47,750 nt of DNA from JAJPHF01 sp035293805. Lineage in GTDB: Bacteria; Chloroflexota; UBA6077; JAJPHF01. The notes under the pieces were generated by a model, which was not told where the DNA came from, did not search any database, and saw only the letters and a program-made list of their open reading frames with translations. The DNA is taken from NCBI GenBank assembly GCA_035293805.1, contig DATGMD010000035.1, positions 1 to 47,750 of the forward strand, written 5' to 3'. This document shows positions 14,623 through 23,054 of the stretch, piece after piece. The position numbers and the translations under genes were made by a program. Position 1 is the first letter of the stretch. Each line of letters starts with the position of its first letter.

Positions 14623-16815
14623 ATGGCGACGATAGTCCAGGGTATGCCGACGACGGCGGTGGTGAGCCGCCCACGCCACTTTACAGGCATCTGGAGCTGG
14701 ATCGCGACCGTCGACCACAAGCGCATCGGGATTCTCTACGGGGTGACGGCCTTCGCCTTCTTCCTGCTCGGCGGCATCGAGGCGCTGGTCATCCGGCTGC
14801 AGCTGGCCGTGCCGAACAACACGCTGCTGGGGCCGGACACGTTCAACCAGCTCTTTACGATGCACGGCACGACCATGATCTTCCTCGTGGTGATGCCGTT
14901 GAGCGTGGCCTTCTTCAATATTGTGGTGCCGTTGCAGATCGGCGCGCGCGACGTGGCGTTCCCGCGCCTGAACGCGCTGAGCTACTGGATCTTCCTGACG
15001 GGCGGCATCTTCATCAACCTGAGCTGGATCGGCGGAGTGGCCCCGGAGGGCGGCTGGTTCAGCTACGCCAATCTCAGCACGCGGGCCTATTCGCCGGGGC
15101 CCAACCAGGACTTCTGGACGCTGGGGCTGCTCGTGCTGGGCACGGCGTCGATGGCGGGCGCCTTTAACTTCATCGTGACGATCATCAACCTGCGTGCGCC
15201 CGGCATGTCGCTGATGCGGATGCCCGTGTTCAGCTGGATGACCTTCGTCACGTCGTTCCTGATCATCTTCGCCTTCCCGATCATCACCGTGGCGCTGCTC
15301 GAGATCATGTTCGATCGGAACTTCGGCACGAACTTCTTCAACACGGTGGCGGCCGGCGACACGATTCTCTGGTATCACCTGTTCTGGCTGTTCGGGCACC
15401 CCGAGGTCTACATCCTTATCTTGCCGGCCATGGGCATCGTGTCCGAGGTCTTGCCGGTGTTCTCGCGCAAGCCCCTGTTCGGGTACGCGGTCGTCGTGTA
15501 CTCGGGCGTGGCGATCGCCTTCGTCTCGTATGGCGTGTGGATGCACCACATGTTCACCACGGGCCTCGGCCCCGTCGCGAACGCGGTGTTCCTGACGACG
15601 ACGATGGCGGTCGGCGTGCCGACGGGCGTCAAGATCTTCAACTGGATCGCCACCATGTGGCGCGGCTCCCTGACCTTCCCGACGCCGATGTTGATGGCCG
15701 TGGGCTTCGTCGCGATGTTCATCATCGGGGGGCTCAGCGGCATCAGCCACGCCGTGGTGCCCTCCGACTTCCAGCAGCACAGCACGTACTACATCGTGGC
15801 GCACTTCCACTACGTGCTGTTTGGCGGCGCCATCTTCGGCCTGTTCGCGGGCGTGTACTACTGGTGGCCGAAGGTCACGGGGCGATTGCTCGACGAGCGC
15901 ATCGGCAAGTGGCACTTCTGGCTGATGATGATCGGCTTCAACCTCACGTTCGGGCCGATGCACTTCATCGGCATGGACGGCATGCCGCGGCGCATCTTCA
16001 CCTACCCCGCGGGCATGGGGTGGGACTTCTGGAACATGGTCGCGACGGCCGGCGCGCTCCTGATCGGCATCTCGATCCTGGTCTTCATCTACAACGTGGC
16101 CTACAGCCTGCGGTACGGCGTCGTCGCGGGGCCGGACCCCTGGGATGGCCGCACGCTGGAGTGGATGATCCCGTCGCCGCCGCCGGCCTACAACTTCGCG
16201 GAGATCCCGACGGTCCACGGGCGCGACGAGCTGTGGCTGCGCAAGCACCCCGACCCGCACGGCGCCTACCGCGAGGAGGCGGCGGAGCTGCGATCGGACC
16301 GGCTAGAGGTTACGCTGGCCGGCCACGAGCTGGGCACCGCTCACGCGGGGCCAGAGCTGCCGGGCATGGTCGGCGAGGGCGCGTCGACGCAGGTTGGCGC
16401 GGTGGCGGAACGTCGCCCCGGCGCGGTGACGGTCGTGCTGCGCGTGCTCGGGGCGCTGGTCGGGATCGCGGGGCTCGTGCTGGCGGCCGGGGCCGGGCAG
16501 CCGGCCCTTGGGCTGGCGCTGTTCGCGCTGGGGTTCCTGGTGTTGGCGGTCTTCAGCGTGTACGTGGGCGGTGCCGCCGGGGGCGACCCGCGGCAGACGC
16601 CGGCGGGCCGGCAGCCGATCGGCAGCCCCGACGCCGCGGACGACCACGCCCATGGGATCCACCTGCCCGATCCGTCGATCTTCCCGATGATCACCGGGCT
16701 TGGCCTGACGGTGTTGGCGGCGGGCTTCATCTGGGGGCTGTGGCTCAGCGGGGTCGGCGTGCTCCTGATGCTGTTCGGCATCTACGCCTGGTGCTTCGAG
16801 CCCATTAACGGCTAA
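14623..16815 (+). CDS. coxA: Cytochrome c oxidase subunit I with C-terminal membrane extension
   Basis: A 730-residue protein; the usual subunit I is about 530-560 residues. All metal ligands are present: H81 (MHGTTMIF) and H396 for heme a, H394 (VAHFHYV) for heme a3, and H259 (GHPEVY), H308 and H309 (MHHMF) for CuB, with Y263 as the cross-linked tyrosine. After residue 560 there is a hydrophilic linker and then about four extra helices, including HLPDPSIFPMITGLGL, which resembles the separate subunit IV of actinobacterial oxidases. A GGGAGGAGACCG precedes the ATG. It is the catalytic subunit reducing O2 and pumping protons. Confidence 0.96.
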   Translation: MATIVQGMPTTAVVSRPRHFTGIWSWIATVDHKRIGILYGVTAFAFFLLGGIEALVIRLQLAVPNNTLLGPDTFNQLFTMHGTTMIFLVVMPLSVAFFNIVVPLQIGARDVAFPRLNALSYWIFLTGGIFINLSWIGGVAPEGGWFSYANLSTRAYSPGPNQDFWTLGLLVLGTASMAGAFNFIVTIINLRAPGMSLMRMPVFSWMTFVTSFLIIFAFPIITVALLEIMFDRNFGTNFFNTVAAGDTILWYHLFWLFGHPEVYILILPAMGIVSEVLPVFSRKPLFGYAVVVYSGVAIAFVSYGVWMHHMFTTGLGPVANAVFLTTTMAVGVPTGVKIFNWIATMWRGSLTFPTPMLMAVGFVAMFIIGGLSGISHAVVPSDFQQHSTYYIVAHFHYVLFGGAIFGLFAGVYYWWPKVTGRLLDERIGKWHFWLMMIGFNLTFGPMHFIGMDGMPRRIFTYPAGMGWDFWNMVATAGALLIGISILVFIYNVAYSLRYGVVAGPDPWDGRTLEWMIPSPPPAYNFAEIPTVHGRDELWLRKHPDPHGAYREEAAELRSDRLEVTLAGHELGTAHAGPELPGMVGEGASTQVGAVAERRPGAVTVVLRVLGALVGIAGLVLAAGAGQPALGLALFALGFLVLAVFSVYVGGAAGGDPRQTPAGRQPIGSPDAADDHAHGIHLPDPSIFPMITGLGLTVLAAGFIWGLWLSGVGVLLMLFGIYAWCFEPING

Positions 16816-16825
16816 AGGCGATCCT

Positions 16826-16925
16826 CTCCCCCAACCCCTTCCCCTCTGGGGCAGGGGCCGCGGGCGCCGGCGGCGGGGCTTTTCCCCCTTTCCCCCACGG
16901 GGGAGAGGGGGCAAGGGGGAGATCG
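16826..16925. repeat. G/C-tract inverted repeats inside the cox operon
   Basis: The 127-base gap between subunits I and III is filled by C-tracts and G-tracts. They include CCCCCTTTCCCCC paired with GGGGGAGAGGGGG across a three-base ACG loop, and an upstream CCCCTCTGGGGCAGGGG hairpin. They belong to the same dispersed class as 10464-10560. They could tune expression between subunits I and III, or simply be a tolerated insertion. Confidence 0.6.
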
Positions 16926-16942
16926 GTCAGGGGAGAAGATTC

Positions 16943-17581
16943 GTGGAACACGCGGTCACGTCGCCGCAGGTCGCGCACGCGGAGCACGAGACCAGCACGG
17001 GGCTCGACCATCGCAAGATCGCGATGTGGGCCTTCCTGGGCTCCGACTGTCTGTTCTTCGGGTCGTTCATCTCGACCTACATGATCTACCGTGGGCGCAG
17101 TATCGTCGGGCCGTGCCCGCATGATTGCGTCATCAACGGCACTCGGTACGAGGGCATCTTCAGCATCCCGTACACCTCGGTGAGCGCGTTCGTGCTGCTG
17201 ATGAGCAGCGTGACGATGGTGTTGGCGCTGGCGGCGATCCAGCGCGGCAATCACCGGAACCTGCGCATCTGGCTGCTGGCCACGGCGCTCCTCGGCTCCG
17301 TGTTCGTGGGGGGCCAGTACTTCGAGTTCAACACCTTCTGGCAGCGCGGCCTGCACCTCGACACGAACCTGTTCGGCACGACGTTCTTCGTGCTGACCGG
17401 CTTTCACGGCGCCCACGTGACCATCGGCATCATCATCCTGTTGTCGCTGCTCGCGACGTCGCTGATGGGGCGCCTCCCGGCGTCGGATAGCCTGACGGTA
17501 GAGCTGGCGGGCCTGTATTGGCACTTCGTGGACATCGTCTGGATCGTGATCTTCACCCTGGTGTACCTGCTGCCCATCTGA
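16943..17581 (+). CDS. coxC: Cytochrome c oxidase subunit III
   Basis: A 212-residue protein with five membrane helices. It has the family marks KIAMWAFLGSDCLFFGSF near residue 28, a central GGQYFEF segment, LTGFHGAHVTIG near 150, and a C-terminal GLYWHFVDIVWIVIFTLVYL. It starts at a GTG with GGGGAG seven bases upstream; this start gives the usual short polar N-terminus. It stabilises subunit I. The subunit IV gene follows after 43 bases. Confidence 0.94.
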   Translation: MEHAVTSPQVAHAEHETSTGLDHRKIAMWAFLGSDCLFFGSFISTYMIYRGRSIVGPCPHDCVINGTRYEGIFSIPYTSVSAFVLLMSSVTMVLALAAIQRGNHRNLRIWLLATALLGSVFVGGQYFEFNTFWQRGLHLDTNLFGTTFFVLTGFHGAHVTIGIIILLSLLATSLMGRLPASDSLTVELAGLYWHFVDIVWIVIFTLVYLLPI

Positions 17582-17624
17582 GTGTCGGCCGCCGGACGAC
17601 GGGCGGCCCGCCGCTGGAGGAGCC

Positions 17625-17963
17625 ATGATCGACTCGCACGGTGGCCCGCGGGAGGGCGGAGACATCCGGATCGGCCCGTCGCTGGAGCACGGCCACCCGA
17701 CCGCGCAGAAGTACGTGGCGATCGGCGTCATCCTGGCGATCATCACCGCCCTCGAAGTCGCGGTCTACTACCTCGAGATCGGCCCGCTGCTGCCGCCGAT
17801 CCTGCTGGTGCTGTCGGCGGTCAAGTTCTCGCTGGTCGTCCTGTTCTTCATGCACCTGAAGTTCGACAGCCGGCTGTTCTCGTCGTTCTTCGTGGGCGGC
17901 CTGCTCCTCGCCGGCGCGGTCCTGATCGCGCTGATGGCGCTGTTCAACCACTTCTTCGCTTAG
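17625..17963 (+). CDS. Cytochrome c oxidase subunit IV (small caa3-type subunit)
   Basis: A 112-residue protein with three helices (about 29-50, 56-77, 84-108). The pattern HPTAQKYVAIGVILAIITALEV followed by VKFSLVVLFFMHLKFD is typical of the small prokaryotic COX4 family. The ATG is preceded by GGAGGAGCC. It is last in the cox operon and is followed by a strong terminator. Because subunit I already carries four extra helices, the complex may have an unusually large set of accessory membrane segments. Confidence 0.92.
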   Translation: MIDSHGGPREGGDIRIGPSLEHGHPTAQKYVAIGVILAIITALEVAVYYLEIGPLLPPILLVLSAVKFSLVVLFFMHLKFDSRLFSSFFVGGLLLAGAVLIALMALFNHFFA

Positions 17964-18052
17964 CCGCACTGACCTCCGGATCGGAGAGCTATCGGGCCCG
18001 GCGAGCAGCGCCGGGCCCGTGGCCCGGCGGGCGACCGGGCAGGGCACGGAAG

Positions 18053-18089
18053 CAGCGCCCCTCCCTATGGATGGAGGGGCGCTGTTTTT
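18053..18089 (+). terminator. Intrinsic terminator of the cox operon
   Basis: CAGCGCCCCTCC (18053-18064), an eight-base loop and GGAGGGGCGCTG (18073-18084) give a perfect 12-bp stem followed directly by TTTTT. It is the strongest terminator in the window. The remaining gap to 18287 holds no other gene. Confidence 0.93.
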
Positions 18090-18287
18090 GTGCCCTGCGT
18101 TTGCCGCGCGCTGCTGCCAGCTGCGTCCACCCCCCGCGCCGTCGCGGTGGGCGCCTGGCCTTGGCGGGCGCCCCGTGCTACCATGCGGCCCACAGGTGGC
18201 CGCCCGCTGAACCCGCCGAGGACGCGGCCGGCCGGCGGCTCGGAGCGCGCACGTCAGTGCTCGGCCGCGACGAGGGAGGTTACCGCG

Positions 18288-20009
18288 ATGGCTCGGTCCG
18301 CGCCGCAGACGCCCCGAGGACGCCGTCCCCGCATTGCCCACTTTGCGGGCGCCAACGCCACGATCATGAATAGCCCGCCGCTGGTGACGAGCCAAAAGGC
18401 GCGCGCGCAGTACGGGCTGCCGCTGCTGCGCCATCCCGACGGGACACCAGTGCGCTTCGACGTGCTGCGCCCGCAGCGGCTGGCCGCGCCGGTCACGGTC
18501 TACGTCGAGCAGTTCAGCGCGCACCCGCTGGAGCGCGACGCGGCGGAGCTATACGCCCCGCCCGACGGCTACCTCGACGCGGCGGGCGTCTTCCACCGCG
18601 AGCGCCAGGGGCCGGACGACGTGCCGGTCTACGAGGTGACGCTGCGGCCCGAGGACGGGCTGTATCCACTGCCCTACATGGCCCGCCAGGCGAGCGGCGC
18701 CCCCTGGGACGACGACTGTGCCGATCCCGGCGCGCCGCCGGAGCTGGCGCGCCAGCCGTTCTACCCCGACGGCTCGCGGGTCTTCGAGGAGATCGAGCGA
18801 TTTGGGATCGGCGAGCACGGCGTGGGCAACCTCATCGCCGCCCAGGCCGACGTGGACTTCTACCGCGTCCTGCCGCCCAGCGGCTACACGAAGGGGCTTC
18901 CCGCCGCGCTGCGCTCCGACCTGGGCGAGGGCGACATCCTGCCCGAGGTGCGGGGGCGCGACTTCTTTCCCTACCGGCCGCCGCACATCAGCGCCTCGCC
19001 GCCGCGCCCCGCGCTGGCGCACGTCGTGAACTACGTGCAGCGCGTGCTCGGGAGCGGCGAGTACGACGGCGCGATCTGGACGCAGGGCAGCCCGCGCGTC
19101 GAGGAGACGAGCTACTGGCTAAACCTGCTGCTCGACGTCACGGTGCCGGTCTGCGGCAACGCCGCGCAGCGGCCGCACGGCATGATCAGCGCGGACGGGG
19201 ACAAGAACCTCGTCGACTCGGTGACCTACCTCACGTCGCGCATCTGGGCCGACGCCGAGGGCCGCAACCGCGCGGGCGTCGTGATGGTCCAGGACGAGCA
19301 GATCTTCTACTCGCGCGACGTGCAGAAGGGCGACGCCCGGCCGGGCGGCTACGTGGCCACGGGCGGCCACGGCGGCATCATCGGCAACGTCGCGCATCAC
19401 GGGCCTGTCCTGACCTTCCTGCCGGCCCGCCTGCACACGTACCAGTCGGCCGTGAACGTGAGCCGCCTGCCGGAGGGGGTCATGGGCGTGCAGCGGAGCG
19501 GGGGCGGCCTGACGACGGTCCGCGTGGCGATCAAGGACGCCGCGGGGCAGCTCCGCGGCGAGGCGATGCCGCGCGTCAGCCTGCTCAAAGAGGGCAACTA
19601 CCATGCCGACCACTACGAGGAGGAGCCGGAGCGCGAGGCGGACATCGTGGCGCTGGTGGACCAGAACCTGGCCGATACGCCGCTCGCGGGCTTCGTCGTC
19701 GAGGGGCTCTCGCCCTACGGCACGCTGGCCACGACGGCGCGCAACACGGCGCTGCTGCGCGCCGTGTACAGCGGCATGCCGGTGGTGGGCGTCGGGCGCG
19801 GCAACCACGAGGGCTTCACGCCACCGCGCGAGGGCTTCATCGGCGGCAACAACCTGACGGCGACGAAGGCGCGCTTGCTCTTGATGGCCTGCCTGCTCAA
19901 GCTGGGCAGCCTGCCGCCCGCCGCCGATCCGGCGCACCCCACCGACGCCGAGCGCGAGGCGACGCGCACGAAGCTCGCGCAGTACCAGGAGATCTTCGAC
20001 ACGCACTGA
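18288..20009 (+). CDS. Asparaginase-family domain protein
   Basis: A 573-residue protein. The N-terminus (RIAHFAGANATIMNSPPLVTS) and central region match a long bacterial asparaginase-like family. GAIWTQGSPRVEETSYWLNL corresponds to the substrate-recognition loop, and VPVCGNAAQRPHGMISADGD followed by NLVDSV recalls the asparaginase RP-x-x-x-SADGP-x-NL signature. The C-terminal half carries LAGFVVEGLSPYGTLATTARN, like the asparaginase C-domain. It is longer than ordinary L-asparaginases (about 330 residues), with extra N-terminal sequence of unknown role. GAGGGAGGT precedes the ATG. No signal peptide. It probably hydrolyses an amide; the true substrate is open. Its stop abuts the convergent menA. 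Confidence 0.75.
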   Translation: MARSAPQTPRGRRPRIAHFAGANATIMNSPPLVTSQKARAQYGLPLLRHPDGTPVRFDVLRPQRLAAPVTVYVEQFSAHPLERDAAELYAPPDGYLDAAGVFHRERQGPDDVPVYEVTLRPEDGLYPLPYMARQASGAPWDDDCADPGAPPELARQPFYPDGSRVFEEIERFGIGEHGVGNLIAAQADVDFYRVLPPSGYTKGLPAALRSDLGEGDILPEVRGRDFFPYRPPHISASPPRPALAHVVNYVQRVLGSGEYDGAIWTQGSPRVEETSYWLNLLLDVTVPVCGNAAQRPHGMISADGDKNLVDSVTYLTSRIWADAEGRNRAGVVMVQDEQIFYSRDVQKGDARPGGYVATGGHGGIIGNVAHHGPVLTFLPARLHTYQSAVNVSRLPEGVMGVQRSGGGLTTVRVAIKDAAGQLRGEAMPRVSLLKEGNYHADHYEEEPEREADIVALVDQNLADTPLAGFVVEGLSPYGTLATTARNTALLRAVYSGMPVVGVGRGNHEGFTPPREGFIGGNNLTATKARLLLMACLLKLGSLPPAADPAHPTDAEREATRTKLAQYQEIFDTH

Positions 20010-20918
20010 CTACAGCAGCAAGCTCAGGGCGAAGAGGACGCCGAAGAAGAGGTGGAGCCGGGCGGTGTCGCGCAGGGCGGGGTTGAGCGGCGGCCCCTGC
20101 TGGCGGAGCACCACGCGCAGCAGGGACACCGCGAGCGGCGCCGTGAGCCAGGGGAGCCAGAACCAGGGCGAAGCGACACCGGCCAGCCAGCGGCCCAGCG
20201 GCACGGCGAAGGCTACGGCGAGCAGCAGCACGTATTCGACGCGGGTGGCGCGGCGGCCGATGAGCACGGCGAGCGTGTACTTGCCCGTGGCGCGATCGGT
20301 GGCAATGTCGCGCAGGTTGTTCACGACGAGGATCGCCGTGACCAGGCAGGCGACGGGGATGGCGGCGACGACGGCGACGGGCGTGACGCGGCCGGTGTGC
20401 AGGAACGCCGTGCCGATGACGGCGACCAGGCCAAAGAAGAGGAAGCAGGTGAGGTCGCCCAGCCCGTGGTAGCCGAGCGGCCACGGGCCGCCCGTGTAGA
20501 GCACCGCCGCGGCGATCGACGCGACGCCGATGACCAGGATGGGCCAGCCGCCGACGGCCACGAGGTACAGGCCGCAGACGGCGGCGAGCCCGAACACGAG
20601 CAGGGTCGCGCGCCAGACCGCACGGGGGGGGATGAGCCCGCTCTGCGTCACGCGGCGCGGCCCGAGGCGGGCGGCCGTATCGGCGCCCTTGACGAAGTCG
20701 AAGTAGTCGTTCGCCAGGTTCGTGCCGACCTGGATGAGCATCGAGGCGACGAGCGCGACGAGGAAGGCGTCGGCGCGGAAGTAGCCCGTGCTGGCCGCGG
20801 CCGCGCTGCCGACGAGAACCGGCGTGATGGCGGCGGGCAGGGTCGCGGGCCGCGCGGCCAACAACCAGGCGCGCACCGGTCCGATGTGGGGCTGTTGCGA
20901 CGGCAGCGCCGATTCCAT
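20010..20918 (-). CDS. menA: 1,4-dihydroxy-2-naphthoate polyprenyltransferase
   Basis: A 302-residue UbiA-superfamily membrane enzyme with about eight helices. It attaches the prenyl chain to DHNA in menaquinone synthesis. The first Asp-rich motif is NLANDYFDFVKGAD (about 67-80), and the second is NNLRDIATDRATGKYTLAV (about 200-218), both typical of MenA. It implies that the respiratory chain feeding the nearby oxidase uses menaquinone. The gene converges on the asparaginase-family gene with no gap between the stop codons, and its 5' side faces ctaG across a 120-base shared promoter region. Confidence 0.93.
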   Translation of the reverse strand: MESALPSQQPHIGPVRAWLLAARPATLPAAITPVLVGSAAAASTGYFRADAFLVALVASMLIQVGTNLANDYFDFVKGADTAARLGPRRVTQSGLIPPRAVWRATLLVFGLAAVCGLYLVAVGGWPILVIGVASIAAAVLYTGGPWPLGYHGLGDLTCFLFFGLVAVIGTAFLHTGRVTPVAVVAAIPVACLVTAILVVNNLRDIATDRATGKYTLAVLIGRRATRVEYVLLLAVAFAVPLGRWLAGVASPWFWLPWLTAPLAVSLLRVVLRQQGPPLNPALRDTARLHLFFGVLFALSLLL

Positions 20919-20974
20919 CCCGGCCTCCCCTGGTCCGCTCCGCCTGCCTCTCTCTCCAGCATACCAGCCGCACC

Positions 20975-20983
20975 TGATACACT
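20975..20983 (+). promoter_or_regulatory. Candidate extended -10 element for ctaG
   Basis: TG-A-TACACT, identical in its hexamer to the -10 of the cox operon, lies 55 bases before the ctaG ATG. No good -35 is visible, as is common for extended -10 promoters. Confidence 0.45.
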
Positions 20984-21038
20984 GGGATGGCGCATCTCTT
21001 GGGCGTCAGGGCGCAGCGGCCGGGCAGAGGCAAGAGCG

Positions 21039-21866
21039 ATGACCGACTTTCACATCCACTGGGAGATCGCGGCGCAGCTCGCGCTGATCGAGGCGGCGTA
21101 CCTGCTGGCGATTGGGCCGCTGCGCCACCACTTCGTCTATCGCGACGTGGTACGTCCGAGCCGCGGCCGCGCGTGGCTATTCAGCCTCGGCATCTTCATC
21201 ATCTTCCTGGCCGAGGCCACGCCCATCCATGAGCTGAGCGAGGAGTACCTGTTCAGCGTCCACATGACACAGCACCTGATGCTCGTCCTGGGGGCGGTCC
21301 CCTTGATGCTGCTGGGCACGCCGGCCTGGATGGTCCGGCCGCTGTACCACCATCCGCTGGCCGGCCCGGTGCTGCGCTGGTGCACGCGTCCGCTGATCGC
21401 CCTGGTGCTGTTCAACGTCACGCTGGCGGCCTGGCACTTGCCGCAGCTGTACGACTGGACGCTGTGGAACCACAACGCGCACATCCTCGAGCACATCACG
21501 TTCATGGTCACGGCCGTGTTCATGTGGTGGCCGATCCTGAGCCCGCTGCCCGAGCTGCCGCGCCTGACCTATCCGCTCCAGATGCTCTACCTGTTCGTGC
21601 AGTCCCTCGTGCCAGGCGTGCTGGCGGCGCTGCTGACCTTCTCGGACCGCGTGATCTACCCGACTTACGGCGCGGCGCCGCGCATCTCGTCGCTCGACGC
21701 GCTGGCCGACCAGCAGCTTGGGGGGCTGATTATGAAGCTCGTCGGCACGCTGATGCTGTGGGTGCTGGCGACGGTGATCTTCTTTATCTGGGCGAACCGC
21801 GACGAGCGCGATCCGGGCGCCGAGGAGCGGGCCCTGCACCCGCCGCCGCGCCGCCAGAAGATCTGA
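21039..21866 (+). CDS. ctaG: Cytochrome c oxidase assembly factor CtaG (caa3_CtaG family)
   Basis: A 275-residue protein with about seven membrane helices, of the Bacillus-type CtaG family needed for caa3 oxidase assembly. Recognisable stretches are FLAEATPIHELSEEYLFSVH, MTQHLMLVLGAVPLMLLGTP, LAAWHLPQLYDW and HILEHITFMVTAVFMWWP, rich in conserved His that may handle copper. The frame is open far upstream, but the family start at this ATG has AGAGGCAAGAG before it. Its position near coxBAC supports the role. A small membrane protein follows after 61 bases. Confidence 0.9.
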   Translation: MTDFHIHWEIAAQLALIEAAYLLAIGPLRHHFVYRDVVRPSRGRAWLFSLGIFIIFLAEATPIHELSEEYLFSVHMTQHLMLVLGAVPLMLLGTPAWMVRPLYHHPLAGPVLRWCTRPLIALVLFNVTLAAWHLPQLYDWTLWNHNAHILEHITFMVTAVFMWWPILSPLPELPRLTYPLQMLYLFVQSLVPGVLAALLTFSDRVIYPTYGAAPRISSLDALADQQLGGLIMKLVGTLMLWVLATVIFFIWANRDERDPGAEERALHPPPRRQKI

Positions 21867-21927
21867 CGCCCCGCCGCGACGCCGCGGCCCCGCCCACGCG
21901 GACTTGCTCTCAGGGAGGAACGACGCG

Positions 21928-22143
21928 ATGGATCGCATCTCGATCCCGATGATCCTGCCGGTGGCCGTCACGATGCTGGTCGTCCTCATCATCGTCGCCA
22001 TCGGCTCGCTGCTGCTCTTCCTCGCCGAGGAGATGAGCGAGGCCGTCGCGGTTGCGACCGCGCTGGCGATCGCGGGCGCGGTGCTGATCGGCTGCGCGCT
22101 CGCGGCGCGCGGCGGCCGCGAGGAGCCGCACCTACGGCCCTAA
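21928..22143 (+). CDS. Small two-helix membrane protein, function unknown
   Basis: A 71-residue protein with two hydrophobic segments (about residues 6-32 and 38-60) joined by an acidic AEEMSE loop, and a polar C-terminus. CAGGGAGGAACGACGCG before the ATG is a good ribosome site. It follows ctaG on the same strand and may be a small oxidase-associated subunit or assembly helper; nothing in the sequence proves this. No family recognised. Confidence 0.65.
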   Translation: MDRISIPMILPVAVTMLVVLIIVAIGSLLLFLAEEMSEAVAVATALAIAGAVLIGCALAARGGREEPHLRP

Positions 22144-22207
22144 GCCGCAGGCCCAGGGAGAATGCCCGTCCGCACCGCGCAGGCCGCTAGCGCGCCGGAC
22201 CGTAAGA

Positions 22208-22239
22208 AGCGGGGTGGCCCCCGGTGGGGCCACCCCGCT
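22208..22239. terminator. Bidirectional intrinsic terminator
   Basis: AGCGGGGTGGCCCC (22208-22221), a four-base loop and GGGGCCACCCCGCT (22226-22239) form a perfect 14-bp stem between convergent genes ending at 22143 and 22260. On the minus strand it is followed by TTCTTACG, a short T-rich tail. Confidence 0.85.
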
Positions 22240-22259
22240 CGCGGTCCCCGCGGGCCGAG

Positions 22260-22667
22260 TCACTGAGGCCGAGGGGCTTCGTCCAGCCGGGCGGGGTTCT
22301 GCACCCCGAGCAGCCGATTCCACAGCACGTAGCCGACGCTATCCTTCGGCACGTACCAGTTGTCGGGGCCGGCCTCCATGTTGCCGAGCGCACGGAACTC
22401 GTGGCAGTCGGCGGCATGTAGGTCGATGTAGGTGGCGCCCTGCTCCAGCCGGCTACCCGCGGGCAGCACGGGGATCTGCTTCAGCTCGTCGTCCGTGAAC
22501 TGGCTGAGGCGGCCGTGAAGCGGCTTCAGGTCGTACGCTGTCGGCGCGTCGTCCTCGGGGTGCGGCCCGAGCACGCCGACGTTCTCGCCGGCCAGCGCAT
22601 GCGGGTTGAGGTCCGACTCCCACGGCTGAGGGTGCTTCAGGTCCGGGCGAAAACGGCCCCCTGGCAT
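22260..22667 (-). CDS. Conserved hydrophilic protein, function unknown
   Basis: A 135-residue soluble protein with no signal peptide. It carries the stretches LSQFTDDELKQIPVLPAGSR, LEQGATYIDLHA, and EAGPDNWYVPKDSVGYVLWN followed by RLLGV. I have an impression of similar unnamed proteins in other soil bacteria but cannot assign a family. Its ATG lies one base after the stop of the 22669-22971 gene, so the two are co-translated. GGGGG about eight bases upstream serves as ribosome site. The context of small hydrophilic proteins hints at a stress role, unproven. Confidence 0.7.
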   Translation of the reverse strand: MPGGRFRPDLKHPQPWESDLNPHALAGENVGVLGPHPEDDAPTAYDLKPLHGRLSQFTDDELKQIPVLPAGSRLEQGATYIDLHAADCHEFRALGNMEAGPDNWYVPKDSVGYVLWNRLLGVQNPARLDEAPRPQ

Positions 22668-22668
22668 C

Positions 22669-22971
22669 TCAGTGCCCCCTGCTGCCCGCGTCGGCATTCG
22701 AGTCGCTGCCGCTGCGGCCCGAGCGTAGCGAGCTAGCGCGGGCGCGCGTGCTGCCGGCGATGCTCGGCTTGTTGCGCGTGTCGGGATCCCCTTCGTTCCG
22801 CTGGCGCTGCGCGACCGGCGCCGGGTTCTTGTGCTCGCGCGCCTCCCGGGCGTAGGTCTCCTTCTTCTTGTAGGTGCCGGTGGTGATCACCTGGCTCTGG
22901 GATGGGTTGTTGTGCCCCCGCGACTTGTCGGAGTCGCGGGCGTCGCCGTTGTGTTGTCCTTGCTTGGCCAT
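22669..22971 (-). CDS. Small hydrophilic, basic, Gly/Asn/Ser-rich protein, function unknown
   Basis: A 100-residue, highly charged, probably disordered protein. It begins MAKQGQHNGDARDSDKSRGH and continues NNPSQSQVITTGTYKKKETY. The SRGHNNPSQSQVITTGTYKK block looks like a conserved short motif of a small unnamed family. The C-terminal half is Arg/Ser-rich. GGGGAAG precedes the ATG. It is the first gene of a two-gene unit with 22260-22667. No hydrophobic segment. It resembles starvation or desiccation-type hydrophilic proteins in composition only. Confidence 0.7.
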   Translation of the reverse strand: MAKQGQHNGDARDSDKSRGHNNPSQSQVITTGTYKKKETYAREAREHKNPAPVAQRQRNEGDPDTRNKPSIAGSTRARASSLRSGRSGSDSNADAGSRGH

Positions 22972-23054
22972 TGCTGCTTCCCCTAGCACAGCGTTCTGCA
23001 CGAGTAGACGTGACCAGCGCGCGGACGCGTCGCGTCGGCGCACGCGGCGAGCCG

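Noticed and set aside
14476..16260. Long open frame antisense to cytochrome oxidase subunit I
   Set aside because: Its composition is extremely polar and repetitive (Arg, His, Asp, Glu), a shadow of codon bias. The plus strand has all metal ligands.
16280..16815. Separate gene for the extra helices after subunit I
   Set aside because: There is no stop codon, no ribosome site and no start between the oxidase core and the extension. It is one continuous frame.
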